DNA of 64,000 bases from Salvia splendens (GCF_004379255.2 NC_056039.1:10811711-10875710), one strand, 5' to 3'; positions 23,455-34,880 are shown, counted from the stretch's first letter. Translations and numbers: made by a program. The notes: a model not told the origin generated them from the sequence alone.

Positions 23455-24108
23455 GAGCATCCACATCCATGCTCTTGCCAAAGAGCATGGATGTAGGCCC
23501 GGACCCACATTTATTAATTTTTTACTTCCTGCTCTCCCCCATGAGCACAACACACACATCCATATTCTTCCACAAGAGCATGCCCAAGGGTCCTACCATT
23601 TCATTATTTAACTTAAATACTTCAATTACTAAAAACATTTCTACAATATAAAAATACATTAAAAACTCGAACTACTATTACAAATTAAAAAAATAAAAAT
23701 TACATAATTAAATCCTAAAAAATAAATATTACATACTTAAAATCCTAAAAAATAAAAATAACATACTTAAAATCCTAAAAAACAACAATTACATAATTAA
23801 AATCCTATACAAATTAAAAATTACATACTTAAAGCCTAATTTAAATTTATTGGGAAGTGAGAAAATATTTTTTTAATTTAAAAATGATTTTTAAATTAAA
23901 ATTCGATTTTTTTTAAAAAAAAATAGAAAATGCCAACGGCTATGCCGTTGGCCAATGGAGTGCTGTCACGTCGCCATGCTCAGCGGCACGGACGTGCTCG
24001 ATGTATTGAGCAGCGCCGTGCCGTCGGCAAGAACACAGCGACAGACATGGGGTGCCGCGCCTTCGGCACGGACTCCGTCCTTCAAAGAAAGCAACGATGG
24101 GGATCCTC
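23455..24108. mobile_element. Non-autonomous Harbinger MITE (654 bp)
   Basis: The ends are GAGCATCCACATCCATGCTC and (reverse complement) GAGGATCCCCATCGTTGCT, with TGA on both outer sides (23452-23454, 24109-24111). The GC-rich right arm has ATGCCGTTGGCC and CCGTGCCGTCGGCAAG motifs, also found in the element at 14721-15331. No transposase is encoded. Confidence 0.8.
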
Positions 24109-24576
24109 TGATAATCAATTTTTGTAACTCATTTTTAGGCTAATCATACATGACTAGATTAAATAAATCCAAGTATTACATATGAGCTGCTGAAAAAACA
24201 AATAGTCAACTTATGTGGTATGTACATCACACTCGAGTGACTAGATTCAATAATTTTTTAGACCTCAAAACCAAATAGCTAAAGAATAACGTAACTAATA
24301 ATTTTATTAATTTTAAATGGAATGCGGTACGTCTATATTCTGGATACTCATACACACAATCCAATTAATTTCCATTACCCACATATATCTTTAAATACAA
24401 AAATATAGTACAAAAATATTTATCTATTTTAGAAAATTAGAGAATAGACATTTGACCAAAATCCTACTCATTATCCTTGTATTGGAAGACAATCTCAATA
24501 GGTTAATTATAGGTTTCTTGGACCAAGAAAGAGAAATCGAAAAAAGAAAAACTCAAAAAGAAGATTCTTGATTTAA
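24109..24576. other. Short AT-rich spacer
   Basis: Between two Harbinger-type elements. I see no coding region or RNA gene. Confidence 0.6.
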
Positions 24577-26153
24577 GAGCATCCACAATGGGGCGGACGC
24601 ATCGGGCAGACTATCATCCGCCACTGTAGCCATGCGGACGATGGCACATCCATCGTCCGCGGACGATGGGCCTTTGACCACGCATCGTCCGCGGTATCGT
24701 CCGCCCCACTGCGGGCGACGCTTTCTATACCGCGGACGATGCAACGCGTTTTCCTTTTTTTCGATTTTTTTCTCTATTTAAACCTCCATTTCTCTTTCAT
24801 TCCCCGCACCAATAATTCTCTCCCATTTCTCACTTTCCCGACACACCAATATTTCACTCCCTATCTTTCTCATTAAAAAAATGAGACCCGGTGACGACTG
24901 GAGTCATCCGAGGGCATTTCTCGGGCCTTGACTCGGGCCTTATTCGATTGCGTTCATGAGGTTGCGGCGGAGCAGGCCCAGGCGGCGGCGCAGATCCAGA
25001 GGCCGATTCGATGTCGGACGTTTGTCCGCCGCGAGCACGACGTAGCTCACCAACGTCTGTTCGCAGACTATTTTGCCGAGCAACCACGGTGGGCCCGACG
25101 GTTTTCACCGCCGTTTTAGAATGCAGCGAGATCTTTTTCTCAGCATTGTCCAAACGTTGGAGGCACGTGATGGATACTTCCAGTATCGGGAAAATGGCAT
25201 CGGCAGACCCGGACTTACGCCTTTGCAGAAGTACACCACGGCGGACATGTTTGACGAGTACCTTCACGTCGGGGAGATAACTAGCTGCGAGTGCCTGAAG
25301 AATTTTTGTTGGGGACTTGTGGAGGCTTATAACAACACATATTTGCGAAAGCCGACTACTGAGGATTGCCAGGCCCTGATGAAGATGCACGAGACGGTGC
25401 ACGACTTTCCTGGAATGCTAAGGAGAATCGATTGTATGCATTGGGAGTGGAAGAATTGCCCGACGGCGTGGAGAGACCAATTTACTAGTGGATACAAGGG
25501 CAGCCACCCGATGATGATCCTTTAAGCCGTCGCTGACCATCGGCTCTGGATCTAGCATGCTTACTTCGGTGTAGCAGGGTCGAACAACGACATCAACGTC
25601 CTCAACTCATCCAACCTCTTCACCGAGCAATGCAATGGCAACGGCCCGGCCATTGAGTTCACTGCCAACGGATGCCAATATCATATGGGGTACTACTTGG
25701 CCGATGGCATATACCCAAGGTGACCTGTTTTTGTGAAGACGATCAGCTGCCCAATGGGTGACATGAGAGTTTTATTTGCGCAAAAGCAGGAGGCTGCGCG
25801 GAAGGATGTGGAGTGAGCATTTGGTGTGCTCCAAGCGCGGTGGGCAATAATGAAAGGTCCAACGCGTTTCTGGTTCAAGAAAGTCATTGTCGATATCATG
25901 TATGCGTGCATCATCTTGCATAACATGATAGTCGAACACGAAGGTGGAAGAGTCACTGATTGGGGCGATGATGAAGGTGGATCTAGCTCCAGCACGACGA
26001 CCCCGCCCCACGTTCGAGGATTACCGATGGGCTTCAATGAGGTTCTATCTAGACAGACCTCAATGCGCAATGATGCGAAGCATATTTCCTATACTTTCCA
26101 CCGTAGACTAAACATTTTTATATTAATTGTAACTCATCAAGTCGTGCTTTGAG

Positions 26154-27483
26154 TGTAATTTTGGGTGTTAGAAGCTGGAAGTCTGTCGGAAATGCACAGC
26201 TGAGAAGGTAGAAGAAACACCCAGTCGGGTGAATTTCCAGGCTTAGAACACCCAGCCGGGTGAAATGTTGTACTCCTGAGGAGTCCAGAAACTTCGTCCG
26301 GTCGGGCGATTTGAAGTTGCGAAACGCCCGGTCGGGCGTTTTCAATTGTGCATGCGGAGTCCAGAAGGAACACCCGGACGGGTGATTCCCACTTTCCAAA
26401 ACACCCGGCCGGGTGAAATTGTCGCGAGGTCCAGAAGCCTTTCGCCCGGTCGGGCGATTCTCTCTTCTAATTTCGCCCGGTCTGACGTTCGGAGTCTCAA
26501 CTGCATTTTGGCAGTTTGTCTCGGCAGTTGAAGGGATTAAAAAGAGAGGAAATCAGAAGGGAAGGGGGGAGACGACAGAGGATAGAAAGAGGAGGAGGAG
26601 AGGAAGATTGGAGGTGCAAACATTCAACTTCCATCATCCCGGAGGAGATTTGCTACCATCTACACATCAATTTCATGAGTTCTATGGTTCTTGTTTATTG
26701 GTTGTGAATGTATAACTAAACTCTTACGTTGCTCCTAATTTGTGAAAGATGTGAATTAATTTTGGATTCTATGGATTAATATTAATTTATGATCTTTTCT
26801 ACGGTGCTTTTTACATTGAATTATAATTCCAGCCTGAATTATTATTCAATCTTGTCTTTTAGCCAATGCCTCTTTAACTTGGTTAAAAGGTGGAAACGTA
26901 GATAAAGAGTTTGAGATTCATATCGTGTTCAACGTATGAATCTTGGATAAGTTAATTTACAAGTCGTTACAATAATTGTTGGATATTTACCACGCTTCTG
27001 TAGGAATGTTTAATTGATTTTGTAAATGAATCATGTACGTTGGAACTTAGAAGTTGGATTAGAGCTTACTATGCGTGTGTAGGAGTGATAATCCGACGAG
27101 TACAAATTTGATCTTAGTGTTCAGCAAGGTTAAATTCAAGCATCTATGAACATGTTCAGTGTGAGTAGAATGAACGAGATTATTACAACTTTCATTAGAT
27201 TAATCGTTAATCCATAAGTTAATTGGTCCGTTAAGTTAATTCACATCTGGAGCATATTAGGAGCAACGTTCTTTATCTCTTGAGTTTCTCTATTTTCATT
27301 CTTTAGTTTTCAATTTGTTTATTAATCTTGTCAAACCTTGTTAAATAATCATACGCATCCCTGTAGTTCGACACTCAAAGTACTACACACGAAGCTGTAT
27401 TCTTGCAGTGAAGTGGTAATATTTGGGTTAATTAATTAAACTTGAGTGCAAAATCATTTTGTTTTGATAGACCTAAAATTACA
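26154..27483. mobile_element. LTR-like insertion (possible solo LTR) inside the transposase
   Basis: The segment starts TGTAATTTTGGGTGTT and ends with its partial inverse, AGACCTAAAATTACA, so it has TG...CA ends and a short inverted repeat. Near the right end is CCCTGTAGTTCGACACTC followed by a GTACTACACACGAAGC-like stretch, a pattern I associate with the 3' part of plant gypsy LTRs. It splits the transposase reading frame. No clean 5-bp duplication is visible at these borders (TTGAG left, CATCA right), so the exact borders are uncertain. Confidence 0.5.
26216..26490. repeat. Array of eight short palindromes (CACCCGG/CGCCCGG type)
   Basis: Eight 14-16 bp imperfect palindromes occur at about 26217, 26249, 26295, 26325, 26370, 26402, 26443 and 26473. 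Examples are CACCCGGCCGGGTG (fully palindromic), CACCCGGACGGGTG and CGCCCGGTCGGGCG. Where the left arm is CACCC the right arm is GGGTG; where it is CGCCC the right arm is GGGCG. The arms therefore co-vary. Between them GAGTCCAGAA (or GGTCCAGAA) recurs three times, suggesting a longer ~105-bp period. Confidence 0.85.
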
Positions 27484-27775
27484 CATCACGCAACCAACAA
27501 GACCATGCTCAGCTCATGAACGACATGATTGAAGAAGTTTGGAACCGTAACCGTCATTGAGAATTTGTAGTTTTTTTTTTATTTCGTACCGTAACCTTTG
27601 AACTTTCAATGAAATGAAGTTTTTTTTCCAATTTTTGTAGTGTTTTAAATATTCAAATAAAAAAATGCTTAGGGTGGATTATAGGGCGACCTATAGGGCA
27701 TCCCACTGCAGGTGAATGGGTATGAAGATAAAATGCTGATGTGGCGGAGCATAGATCGCCCCACGGTGGATGCTC

Positions 27776-28745
27776 TGAAAGTTAACAAAATTAAATTATT
27801 TCTTGTCCGAGGACAGTATATATGTTTGGGACGATAAGTTCATAATTTTAACAACCTCTTTTGATATATTCGAACACAAGGTGAATAATTTATTAGGATC
27901 ATATTCACTACAATCATATTTCGAAAAATTATAATCCCTAATAATAATATTACTATGATAAAACACATATTGGACTAGCCAATGATGCTCGGCATTCCAT
28001 TATAAAATGTTGTAATCATATTCAATAAAGGTATGGTAGAAAATTGAAAGTTTATTATACTATAAGCATATGTGAAATTGAAAAGTAACATGGCAAGATT
28101 TTGAACATAAGAAGAAAAAATAAAAGAAACACAGAATATTAGTATTGCATCAATATTTGATGAGATTGAGTGTATGATACACTATCTGAATGATAAAATA
28201 CACATAATCAGATATTCTTACTAATATAGTGTTTCTTTACGCAAATAGACGAATTAGCCCTCTCTTTAGGCCCAGATAAAAAGAGCATATAAAAATCCCT
28301 ACCCTTGATAAAAAATCTGAAAAAGCACCCTTTGTAAAAAAGATGATATCTCCAGACAAAAGAGTCAAGATTCCTCAATTTGACCGTACTAACCTCTGGT
28401 TTCACACGCTTATGTTAGGAATCGAGAGTGTGAAAGGAAATCTGGAAACTGCTAGAATCTTTATATTGGAAGAATCATTGTTGGATTGCCTTTTCTACCC
28501 TCCATCATGATCATCTCTTTGTCTATCTTTAACCGACCTCAAGGGCAATATAGTAATATGCTAATATACATGTGTGATAGTACCAAGTAAGCCACTATTT
28601 AGAGCATATTATTCTTGTGTGTAATCGTATGTAGCCACCTTTCATGTATGAGTATATTACATCCAACTAGGCATACAGATTTTTGAGGGTGAAGAAAAAA
28701 AAAATAGGTGTAGCATTTTTTAATATTGGTGAGAATTGAAACGCA
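27776..28745. promoter_or_regulatory. Upstream region of the GARP gene
   Basis: AT-rich spacer between the Harbinger element and the GARP gene ATG at 28746. It should contain the promoter and 5' UTR, but I cannot name a convincing TATA box or nitrate/phosphate-response element. No other gene is seen. Confidence 0.4.
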
Positions 28746-29481
28746 ATGAATTTTGATTTGGGCTCGAAAAACATTTCAGATATCCTCACGGAAGTTTCGG
28801 GTATGGATGATTTCATCAAGAAATCATCGATGCTGGATTTCCATGTCCATGCATTGGAAGAAGAATTGCACAAGATTGAAGCCTTCAAACGTGAACTGCC
28901 TCACTCCATGCAACTGCTCAAACATGGTCTCTCTCTCTCCCTCTCTGTATGTAACATCTTTCTCTCTCTCTCATTTGTTTACATTTGTTTTGATTTTATT
29001 TATTTTGCAGTGATTGAAAGGTTGAAGGCGGAAAGCGGAAGAGATGGAAGGGTAAAAGCGTCAAATGAATTAACCGAGAAGAATGATTGGAGGACTTGTG
29101 TTCAGATCTGTACACCGATGTCAAGAGATGAAGCCTCTGTTATTCCCCTGAAATCAGTAAATTTATCTTTCATACTAATCTGGTTACTACTATTTATTTT
29201 AATTGGATTTGCATTATTTAAAATAGTTTACGATTTCAGGGATTCGCGGAAGGGCCGGGCAATGGGAATCTGTTTAAGCTCAGGAACGAAGGAGGGGCAT
29301 TTTCGGCATTCAAGAGAGCAATGAATGAAAAGAGTGAGGCTGATTTGAGCGATGACGGAACTCCGAGGGCGGAGCAGAAGAAACAGAGGCGTTGTTGGTC
29401 TCCGGAGTTGCACAAGATTTTTGTTGATGCCCTCCAACAGCTTGGTGGTGCGCAGAGTAAGATAATCTCTTTTCATAAATC

Positions 29482-29521
<40 letters not shown>

Positions 29522-29803
29522 GTATTTTTGAAAGTATAATTGTTTAATCCGAGTTTATAATGTGTTGAATTCTAGCAGCGGCCACACCCAAGCAGATTAG
29601 GGAGCGAATGAAGGTTGAAGGTCTCACTAATGATGAAGTTAAAAGTCATTTACAGGTAAATTGATCACTTAATTCCATGCATTACATTTTATTCTAAGCA
29701 AATACATTTGGATTGGGAATTTCAGAAATACAGAATCTATATGAAGAGAGTTGATTCAGCGGTAGCAGTTTCGGAAATGAAGACGAAGACGACTAGTCAG
29801 TGA
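28746..29803 (+). CDS. HHO/NIGT1-type GARP transcription factor, short form
   Basis: Five exons (28746-28926, 29011-29156, 29240-29456, 29579-29655, 29726-29803) give a 232-aa nuclear DNA-binding protein. The N-terminal family domain reads [20 protein letters not shown], followed by a hydrophilic linker. The GARP/Myb-like domain carries [35 protein letters not shown] and [20 protein letters not shown]1 factors repress nitrate-uptake and starvation genes. This protein is shorter than the roughly 330-420 aa usual for the family because it ends about 21 residues after the SHLQKYR motif, so the C-terminal region is missing. Exon 4 has a tandem TAGCAG acceptor that could add one Ala without changing frame. 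An AT microsatellite sits in intron 3. Confidence 0.88.
29488..29516. repeat. (TA)n microsatellite in GARP intron 3
   Basis: About 14 TA units follow the donor of intron 3; length polymorphism is likely. Confidence 0.9.
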
Positions 29804-30483
29804 GAGCAACAAGGACCTTGCTTTCCATACAAAAACATATCATATACTCCTCTTACTTCTTAGTTAATTTCACTTTCATTTCTACACTTGTTTTGCGGGA
29901 GAATTTAAAATCGCTTGTCATGTTGTTGCTTCATATAAAGCTGTTTTGAGATAGTACCATGTTTTTCTGGGGAATTCGTTTAGGATGCCAATTTAATTTA
30001 TGTTTTTCAAATACATGCACTAATTTTATTCTCGTGTCTTCTTGTATCAAATTTTTTCATCACCAGCCGGTAGTGTATGTGTTGGCAAAATTGGAATAAC
30101 ATTGGTTACATAATAAAACCAAATAAAAATTTTCAAGCCAGTGTACAGCACAAGTATGATTACACTTTTGCTTTAGTAAAAGTAGCAGTAGTAATGCACT
30201 TATACAAGTATAGTATAAAAGTTATGCTTTTTGTCGAGATGATTCTGGTTTAAATGTGATGCATCTTCAAGTTCATGGGTCGATTCATGGGAGTAAACTT
30301 TGTGTTTTGATGAATGTTATAATTGCAAAAATGCAGAGTGCACATATTCATTTTATTACTAGTATATTATATGGGACATATGTAAGAATAATAGGAATAT
30401 TATTAACATTAATGAATATACTATTGTACATATAATCTAATAGTTGTCAAATGATTTTGTAGATTATTAGTAAGTAACCACTA

Positions 30484-30735
30484 CTCCCTCCGTCCCCACA
30501 AAGATTGTCTCATTTTGACTGGGCACGGGTTTTAAAAAATGTAATGAAAAGTGGTTGAAAAAGTTAGTGGAATGTGTGTTCTAGTTTATATATTAGTTTT
30601 ATAATAAAATGTGAGTAGGAATGAGTTAGTGAAATATGGGGTCCACTAACAAAAATGGTAAAAAGTGAAATGGAACAAATTTTCTGGGCCGGACGGAAAT
30701 GGAAAAATGGGACAATCTTTGTGGGACGGAGGGAG
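30484..30735. mobile_element. Stowaway MITE
   Basis: Ends CTCCCTCCGTCCCCACAAAG and CTTTGTGGGACGGAGGGAG are perfect inverted repeats over almost 20 bp, with TA on both sides. It is well preserved and therefore relatively recent. Confidence 0.95.
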
Positions 30736-31173
30736 TATATTACAATTATATACAACATCGTTATGGATTTTCTAGATTATTTTCCTCAAAATGAAGGTGT
30801 GATGCTATCGTAATTTTCAAGTTGCGTAAGGTTTTTAGATGTGCTTATCACTAATTGTATTAGGTTCATGTAAATTTATAATCATAGTTGCGTTACGCTT
30901 TTATAGAAAAATTAGTTTTTAGATGTGTTTATCACTAATTGTATTTTACATAGAGAGAGAGAGAGAGAATTGTAATAAAATGTAACTAGGATTTAGATAA
31001 TACTAGTATTAGATTTGGAGATTTAATGCTTAAAATAATATTAGTGAATTTTGAAATTTATTAATTAAATTTAAAATGATATCTTCTTCATCATATTTCG
31101 TCCATAATTATGGTAGCTATTACCCTCATAAAATCTTTAAATTTATCATATTTTCGTTCCTAATAATGGTAGT

Positions 31174-31580
31174 CAGAGTAGTGATTTAGGGAAATTACTG
31201 TTTTAAGTGCATAACTAGAGAACACAAATTTAGTATACTATGGTGGTGTTTGGTTTCCAAGATAAAATAATATCAAGATATAATATAGGATTGAGTTGTG
31301 AGATTATTTTAGTCATATGGGATTAGCTATGACTAATTATCTCATGATTATCCATCTAGGATTGAGTAGTGAGATTGAATCTCATAAACCAAGCACAGTA
31401 CAAATTTAATTTCGGATACAATCTTACAAACCGAACACCTACTATAAAAGCGATTTAGTTCACTATAAGAGTGATTTAGTTCACTACATGAAGGACTGAA
31501 CCAAAACGTCATTACAGTGAACTAAATCCTTCACGGAGTAAATATTTCACTATAATGTTATTTTGGTTCACTCTTTGTTA
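31174..31580. mobile_element. Mutator-like MITE relative with nested small MITE
   Basis: The left part (GTAGTGATTTAGGGAAA ... AACTAGAGAACACAAATTTA) is shared with 42627-42866 and resembles the subterminal parts of elements A and B. Inside, about 31243-31439 has inverted ends GGTGTTTGGTTT and AAACCGAACACC with TACTAT on both sides, so a second small element is nested in it. All is non-coding. Confidence 0.6.
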
Positions 31581-31976
31581 TATGACAGTTTTTATGCAAC
31601 GTAATTGCAAGGATGAGCGATAGTTTAAAGCTTGATTTGTGATTTTACAACTATACCCATCATTCATGTAAAAAGAAAAACTCCATTCCATTTCATTTGT
31701 TAACCCTCGTTCGTTCACTCCTATTAATTTAATTCCGTCATCACCAAAATTGTTTCCCAGATCCACCATTATTGTTGCTACAGATATTCGCTTGACTTAA
31801 CTTGTGTAGACACACCCTATTAATTTCGTTTCTTTGTGTTTCCATTCAATTCATTTCTTGTATTTTCATTCTAATATTAGCAAGAGTCCTCGTGTACATT
31901 TATGGTATATATGCATAGAGAAAATGACAAGACATAATGCTAAATAATGAATCCTACGTACTATTATTAATATGAA

Positions 31977-33681
31977 TCAATGGATAACAAGTGTTTTATG
32001 AGTTTCGCCCAACTCCCTCAGCTTTCTCTCTGCCGAAAGCTGTTTAGCAAATCGAATCAAAGCCTCTTCATTGGTGCCCTCTCCTTCCACCTCCTCGAAC
32101 TGCCCCGTCTCGAGGTCGACTCGCGACATGGGCATCGTGAGGCGCCGTTGCGCCACTCCGACCAGCTCCTGCAGATTGCGGGAGGTCGCGATGTCCAGCG
32201 AAGTCTGGTCGCCGCAGAGGGTGTCGTCCTGGATCCGGAGGTAATTCTTCTTGGTGTGAAGGGACTGGAACAGGGTGGACACATGGATGTCCACCATGTC
32301 CGAGCTCGCGTCTCCGAAAACATCCATCAGCGGCGTGTTCCTCCACTTGTACACCCACCCCAGCAGCCCCCACCGCGCTGCCGCCTCCGCGCTGTACTTC
32401 TCCGCCTGCTTCGGTATCCCCGTCCCCAGCGACAGCACCAGCACCTTGCTCCCGTCCAATGCTGACATCTCCACGTAATCCGAATCTCCCGCCAGTATCC
32501 CGTTCGTTATCTGGGATATTGCTATCAGCGTCTGCAATTATTAATGTTATTGTTTCATTTCAAACTGTCCACCAAAATTACTTTCTATCTATTTATAAAA
32601 AAAAATATTCTGTTGAGTCTCATTTTTCACTAACAACATCTCAACTGCTTACAGGGTTGTTGGCTGCAACGCCGCCGTCTATTAGATCATAGGTGGTGGT
32701 GTTGCCGGCTTCGTCGACGGTCTCGAAGTAGTGTGCGGGTAGAAAGGTGGGAGCTGCGGAGGTGCCTATGCAGATGTCACACAGTTTGGCGTCTCTGTAA
32801 GACTTCTCCTTGGCCTTTTTCAAGTGAGCAAAAATTATTAATTGGTATTTTTTGTTTTGATTTCATGAATATGAAAATTGAGATGGGATACACACATCTT
32901 TAGTGGTGAAGATAACTGGCTGCAGCCGCTTGATATCGAAAGCAAGAATCACCAGATTTGTTAAGGTCTCCTTGATTGTGATGTCTCCTAATTGCTTCTT
33001 CAACAATGTCCTCAAACACCTCCCATTATACTTGGGTCCAAATAAATTCTTCAGAGTCTTGAGCACATTATGCCGGCTTCAATCGACACACAAGTTCTAA
33101 TAAATTAAAACATCACAACCCAAGTCGTATATATATACTACTACTATTTCCGTCCACAAAAAATACTTAGTTATGGACAACATGGGTTTTAATGCGAAAT
33201 TGGTAAACATGAGAGAGAAGAACCTTTACGGCATAAAATAGAAAAAACATGACTATTTTCGAAGACAGGGTAGTATTTAATATTGAGAGGAAAGATACTA
33301 ACTCGCAACCGGGGAAGAAGGAGGGGCATTGGTTGAGATAAAAGTCGATGATGTCCTTTGCGGCATACAAGGGGCGTTTATTGTGGTTGGGGGCGGTGAT
33401 CATGGTGGCTAGCAAGCCACCAGTGCTGGTTCCGGCTACTATGTCAAAGTAATCTGCAATTCTTGCATCTGCACCATCTAGCTCCTGCAAAACTAGTTTG
33501 TCATGCAAAAATCAACATATATATAAAAATTATGCTACTTTTTCAGTAAGAAGAAAGAAAGAAAGACCTGGAGCTTGGATTCAAGAAATTGGAGAATGGT
33601 AGCAGGGATGATGCCTCGGATGCCGCCGCCGTCGATGCTGAGGATGGTTACAAGGCTTCCCTTTTTGGGATCAGGAGCCAT
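31977..33681 (-). CDS. Patatin-like phospholipase (acyl hydrolase)
   Basis: Five exons (33681-33568, 33484-33303, 33076-32896, 32814-32653, 32531-31977) join in consistent phase to a 397-aa protein. Patatin-like enzymes are soluble lipid acyl hydrolases that release fatty acids from galactolipids and phospholipids, often in stress and defence. The oxyanion loop D17GGGIRG23, nucleophile elbow G56TSTGG61 with Ser58, and Asp205 of the DGG motif form the Ser-Asp dyad. The C-terminal half ([33 protein letters not shown]) is typical of the plant PLP (pPLAII) group. The exon 2/3 join (Gly-Cys-Asp-Arg) is the least certain. No signal peptide is obvious, unlike potato tuber patatin. A degraded Stowaway remnant lies in intron 2. 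It appears functional. Confidence 0.92.
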
Positions 33682-34079
33682 ACCTCTTGTGTAACACTCA
33701 TCAATGCCCCATGCATCACCACTTATAGAATGGTTTTTGGGTTAGGAATATCATTCTCATTTTTCACGGCTCTAATCAAGATTCTTTCTATTACATCTAA
33801 TGTTTCTTTCGTCTCAATAAAACTTGTGTCTACCGTGTCAAATAGGTGGATTATAAATAAATAAATTAATTAAAAAATCAAGAATTGAGAAAAAGTAAGT
33901 CGGACCTATACACACTGCAAATGCACTGTTTTTGTGCTCAATAGTTGAGTGTAAATTTATACTCATGAATAATATAAGTAGTGTAACGTTTAGTGTTCAA
34001 AATTACTAATCTCTCAACTCTATGTTCTTTGATTGCATGATGACACCATTCAAGTGAGGAAATATATTGAGATTGAGGA

Positions 34080-34652
34080 TATCAATACAATCAACTAATT
34101 ACTACTCTCTCAGTCCCTCCGTTCTGCGGTAGTTGAGTCGTTTTAATTTCTGCACTCATTTTGGAAAGTTAGACTAAGCCTAAATATGGACGAAAAATTA
34201 CATCCAATCATGTGCTGCCACGTGGCACGAAAAAATTGTATTTTTTACTGTTGAGTTTTGCATTTTTTATATAGGCTATTTATTTGCATTTTATATATAG
34301 ACGGATTGCATATTTATATAATTTATTTTGCATGGTTGACAATTTATGTTAACATGCAAAACTCAACAATATAAAATGCAATTTTTCTATAACTAAAATG
34401 CAATCTACGAAAATGCATTTACCGCTTGACAAATGTATATTGCATTTTTCTGTATACAATATTGCATTTTTCGTGTCACATGGCAACACATGATTGGATG
34501 TACGTTAGCACTCTAATTAAGGATGCACCCTAGTGTTCCCCTATCAATACAATCAATTAATTACTACTCTCTCAGTCTCTCTGTTCCGCGGTAGTTGAGT
34601 CGTTTTATTTTCTGCACTCATTTTGGAAGGTTAAACTAAGCCTAAATATGGA
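34080..34652. repeat. 111-bp direct repeats flanking a palindromic insert
   Basis: 34080-34190 and 34542-34652 are the same 111-bp sequence with about seven differences, each spanning the left end of a Stowaway (CTCTCTCAGTC) plus adjoining flank TATCAATACAATCAA. Between them, 34191-34541 holds an element with inverted repeats of about 35 bp: ACATCCAATCATGTGCTGCC and, inverted, ACATCCAATCATGTGTTGCC. Confidence 0.8.
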
Positions 34653-34880
34653 AAGTTTTTAACAAATAATAATTCTACACATCATTTATAATATGAACCC
34701 CACAATTCACCAACACTCATTCCCCTCATTCTCTCTTACTTTTACTTATCTCTCTCTTATTTTACCAATTATATATTAAAACTCGTGGGAGTCAAAATCT
34801 TGTTTATTTTTGGTGGACTCCGAGTATCATTTTTCATGTGTAGAAAATTAAATAACTCAACTACCACGGAACGGAGTGAG
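34567..34880. mobile_element. Stowaway-like MITE
   Basis: The ends CTCTCTCAGTCTCTCTGTTC and (reverse complement) CTCACTCCGTTCCGTGG carry the diverged Stowaway motif, with TA flanks. It is about 314 bp and non-coding. Confidence 0.7.

Larger units (their letters stand above)
24928..27560 (+). pseudogene. PIF/Harbinger transposase pseudogene (interrupted)
   Basis: The N-terminus contains HQRLFADYFAEQPRW. After a frameshift near 25080-25090 it continues FHRRFRMQRDLFLSIVQTL. The DDE positions are recognisable: Asp in RRIDCMHWEW, Asp in VAGSNNDINVLN, and Glu just before a stop in KDVE*AFGVLQARW. In-frame stops occur after MMIL (25523), after LWI, after DGIYPR (25722) and at AFGVL (25816). The C-terminal tail DHAQLMNDMIEEVWNRNRH lies beyond the 1.3-kb insertion. 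It is about full length otherwise. The sequence resembles the small fragment at 12964-13203, so one subfamily may have produced both. Confidence 0.85.
24577..27775 (+). mobile_element. PIF/Harbinger element with dead transposase and nested insertion
   Basis: The ends GAGCATCCACAATGGGGCG and (reverse complement) GAGCATCCACCGTGGGGCG are well matched. Flanks are TAA and TGA, a target duplication with one mismatch. A transposase pseudogene begins at about 24.93 kb, is interrupted by an LTR-like insertion (26154-27483), and resumes at about 27488 to end at 27560. The DDE residues are still readable, but several stops and a frameshift make it inactive. Confidence 0.85.
29804..31976. other. Intergenic region with MITEs
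   Basis: The 3' UTR of the GARP gene occupies the first few hundred bases. A Stowaway lies at 30484-30735 and a Mutator-like/hAT-like composite at about 31174-31580. A (GA)n run is at 30953-30967. No further gene is seen. Confidence 0.55.

Noticed and set aside
26216..26490. Palindromes read as a series of intrinsic transcription terminators
   Set aside because: Hairpins are not followed by T runs and the setting is a plant nuclear genome, where this type of terminator is not used by Pol II.
26137..26715. Several overlapping ORFs on both strands over the palindrome array
   Set aside because: Open frames caused by repeated CCCGG-type motifs; no protein-like features and the palindromes explain the composition.
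28208..28405. Minus-strand ORF upstream of the GARP gene
   Set aside because: Short, AT-rich, no recognisable features; probably chance.
31980..32465. 161-aa plus-strand ORF opposite the last patatin exon
   Set aside because: Shadow of the GC-rich lipase exon, whose motifs and splice phases are clear on the minus strand.
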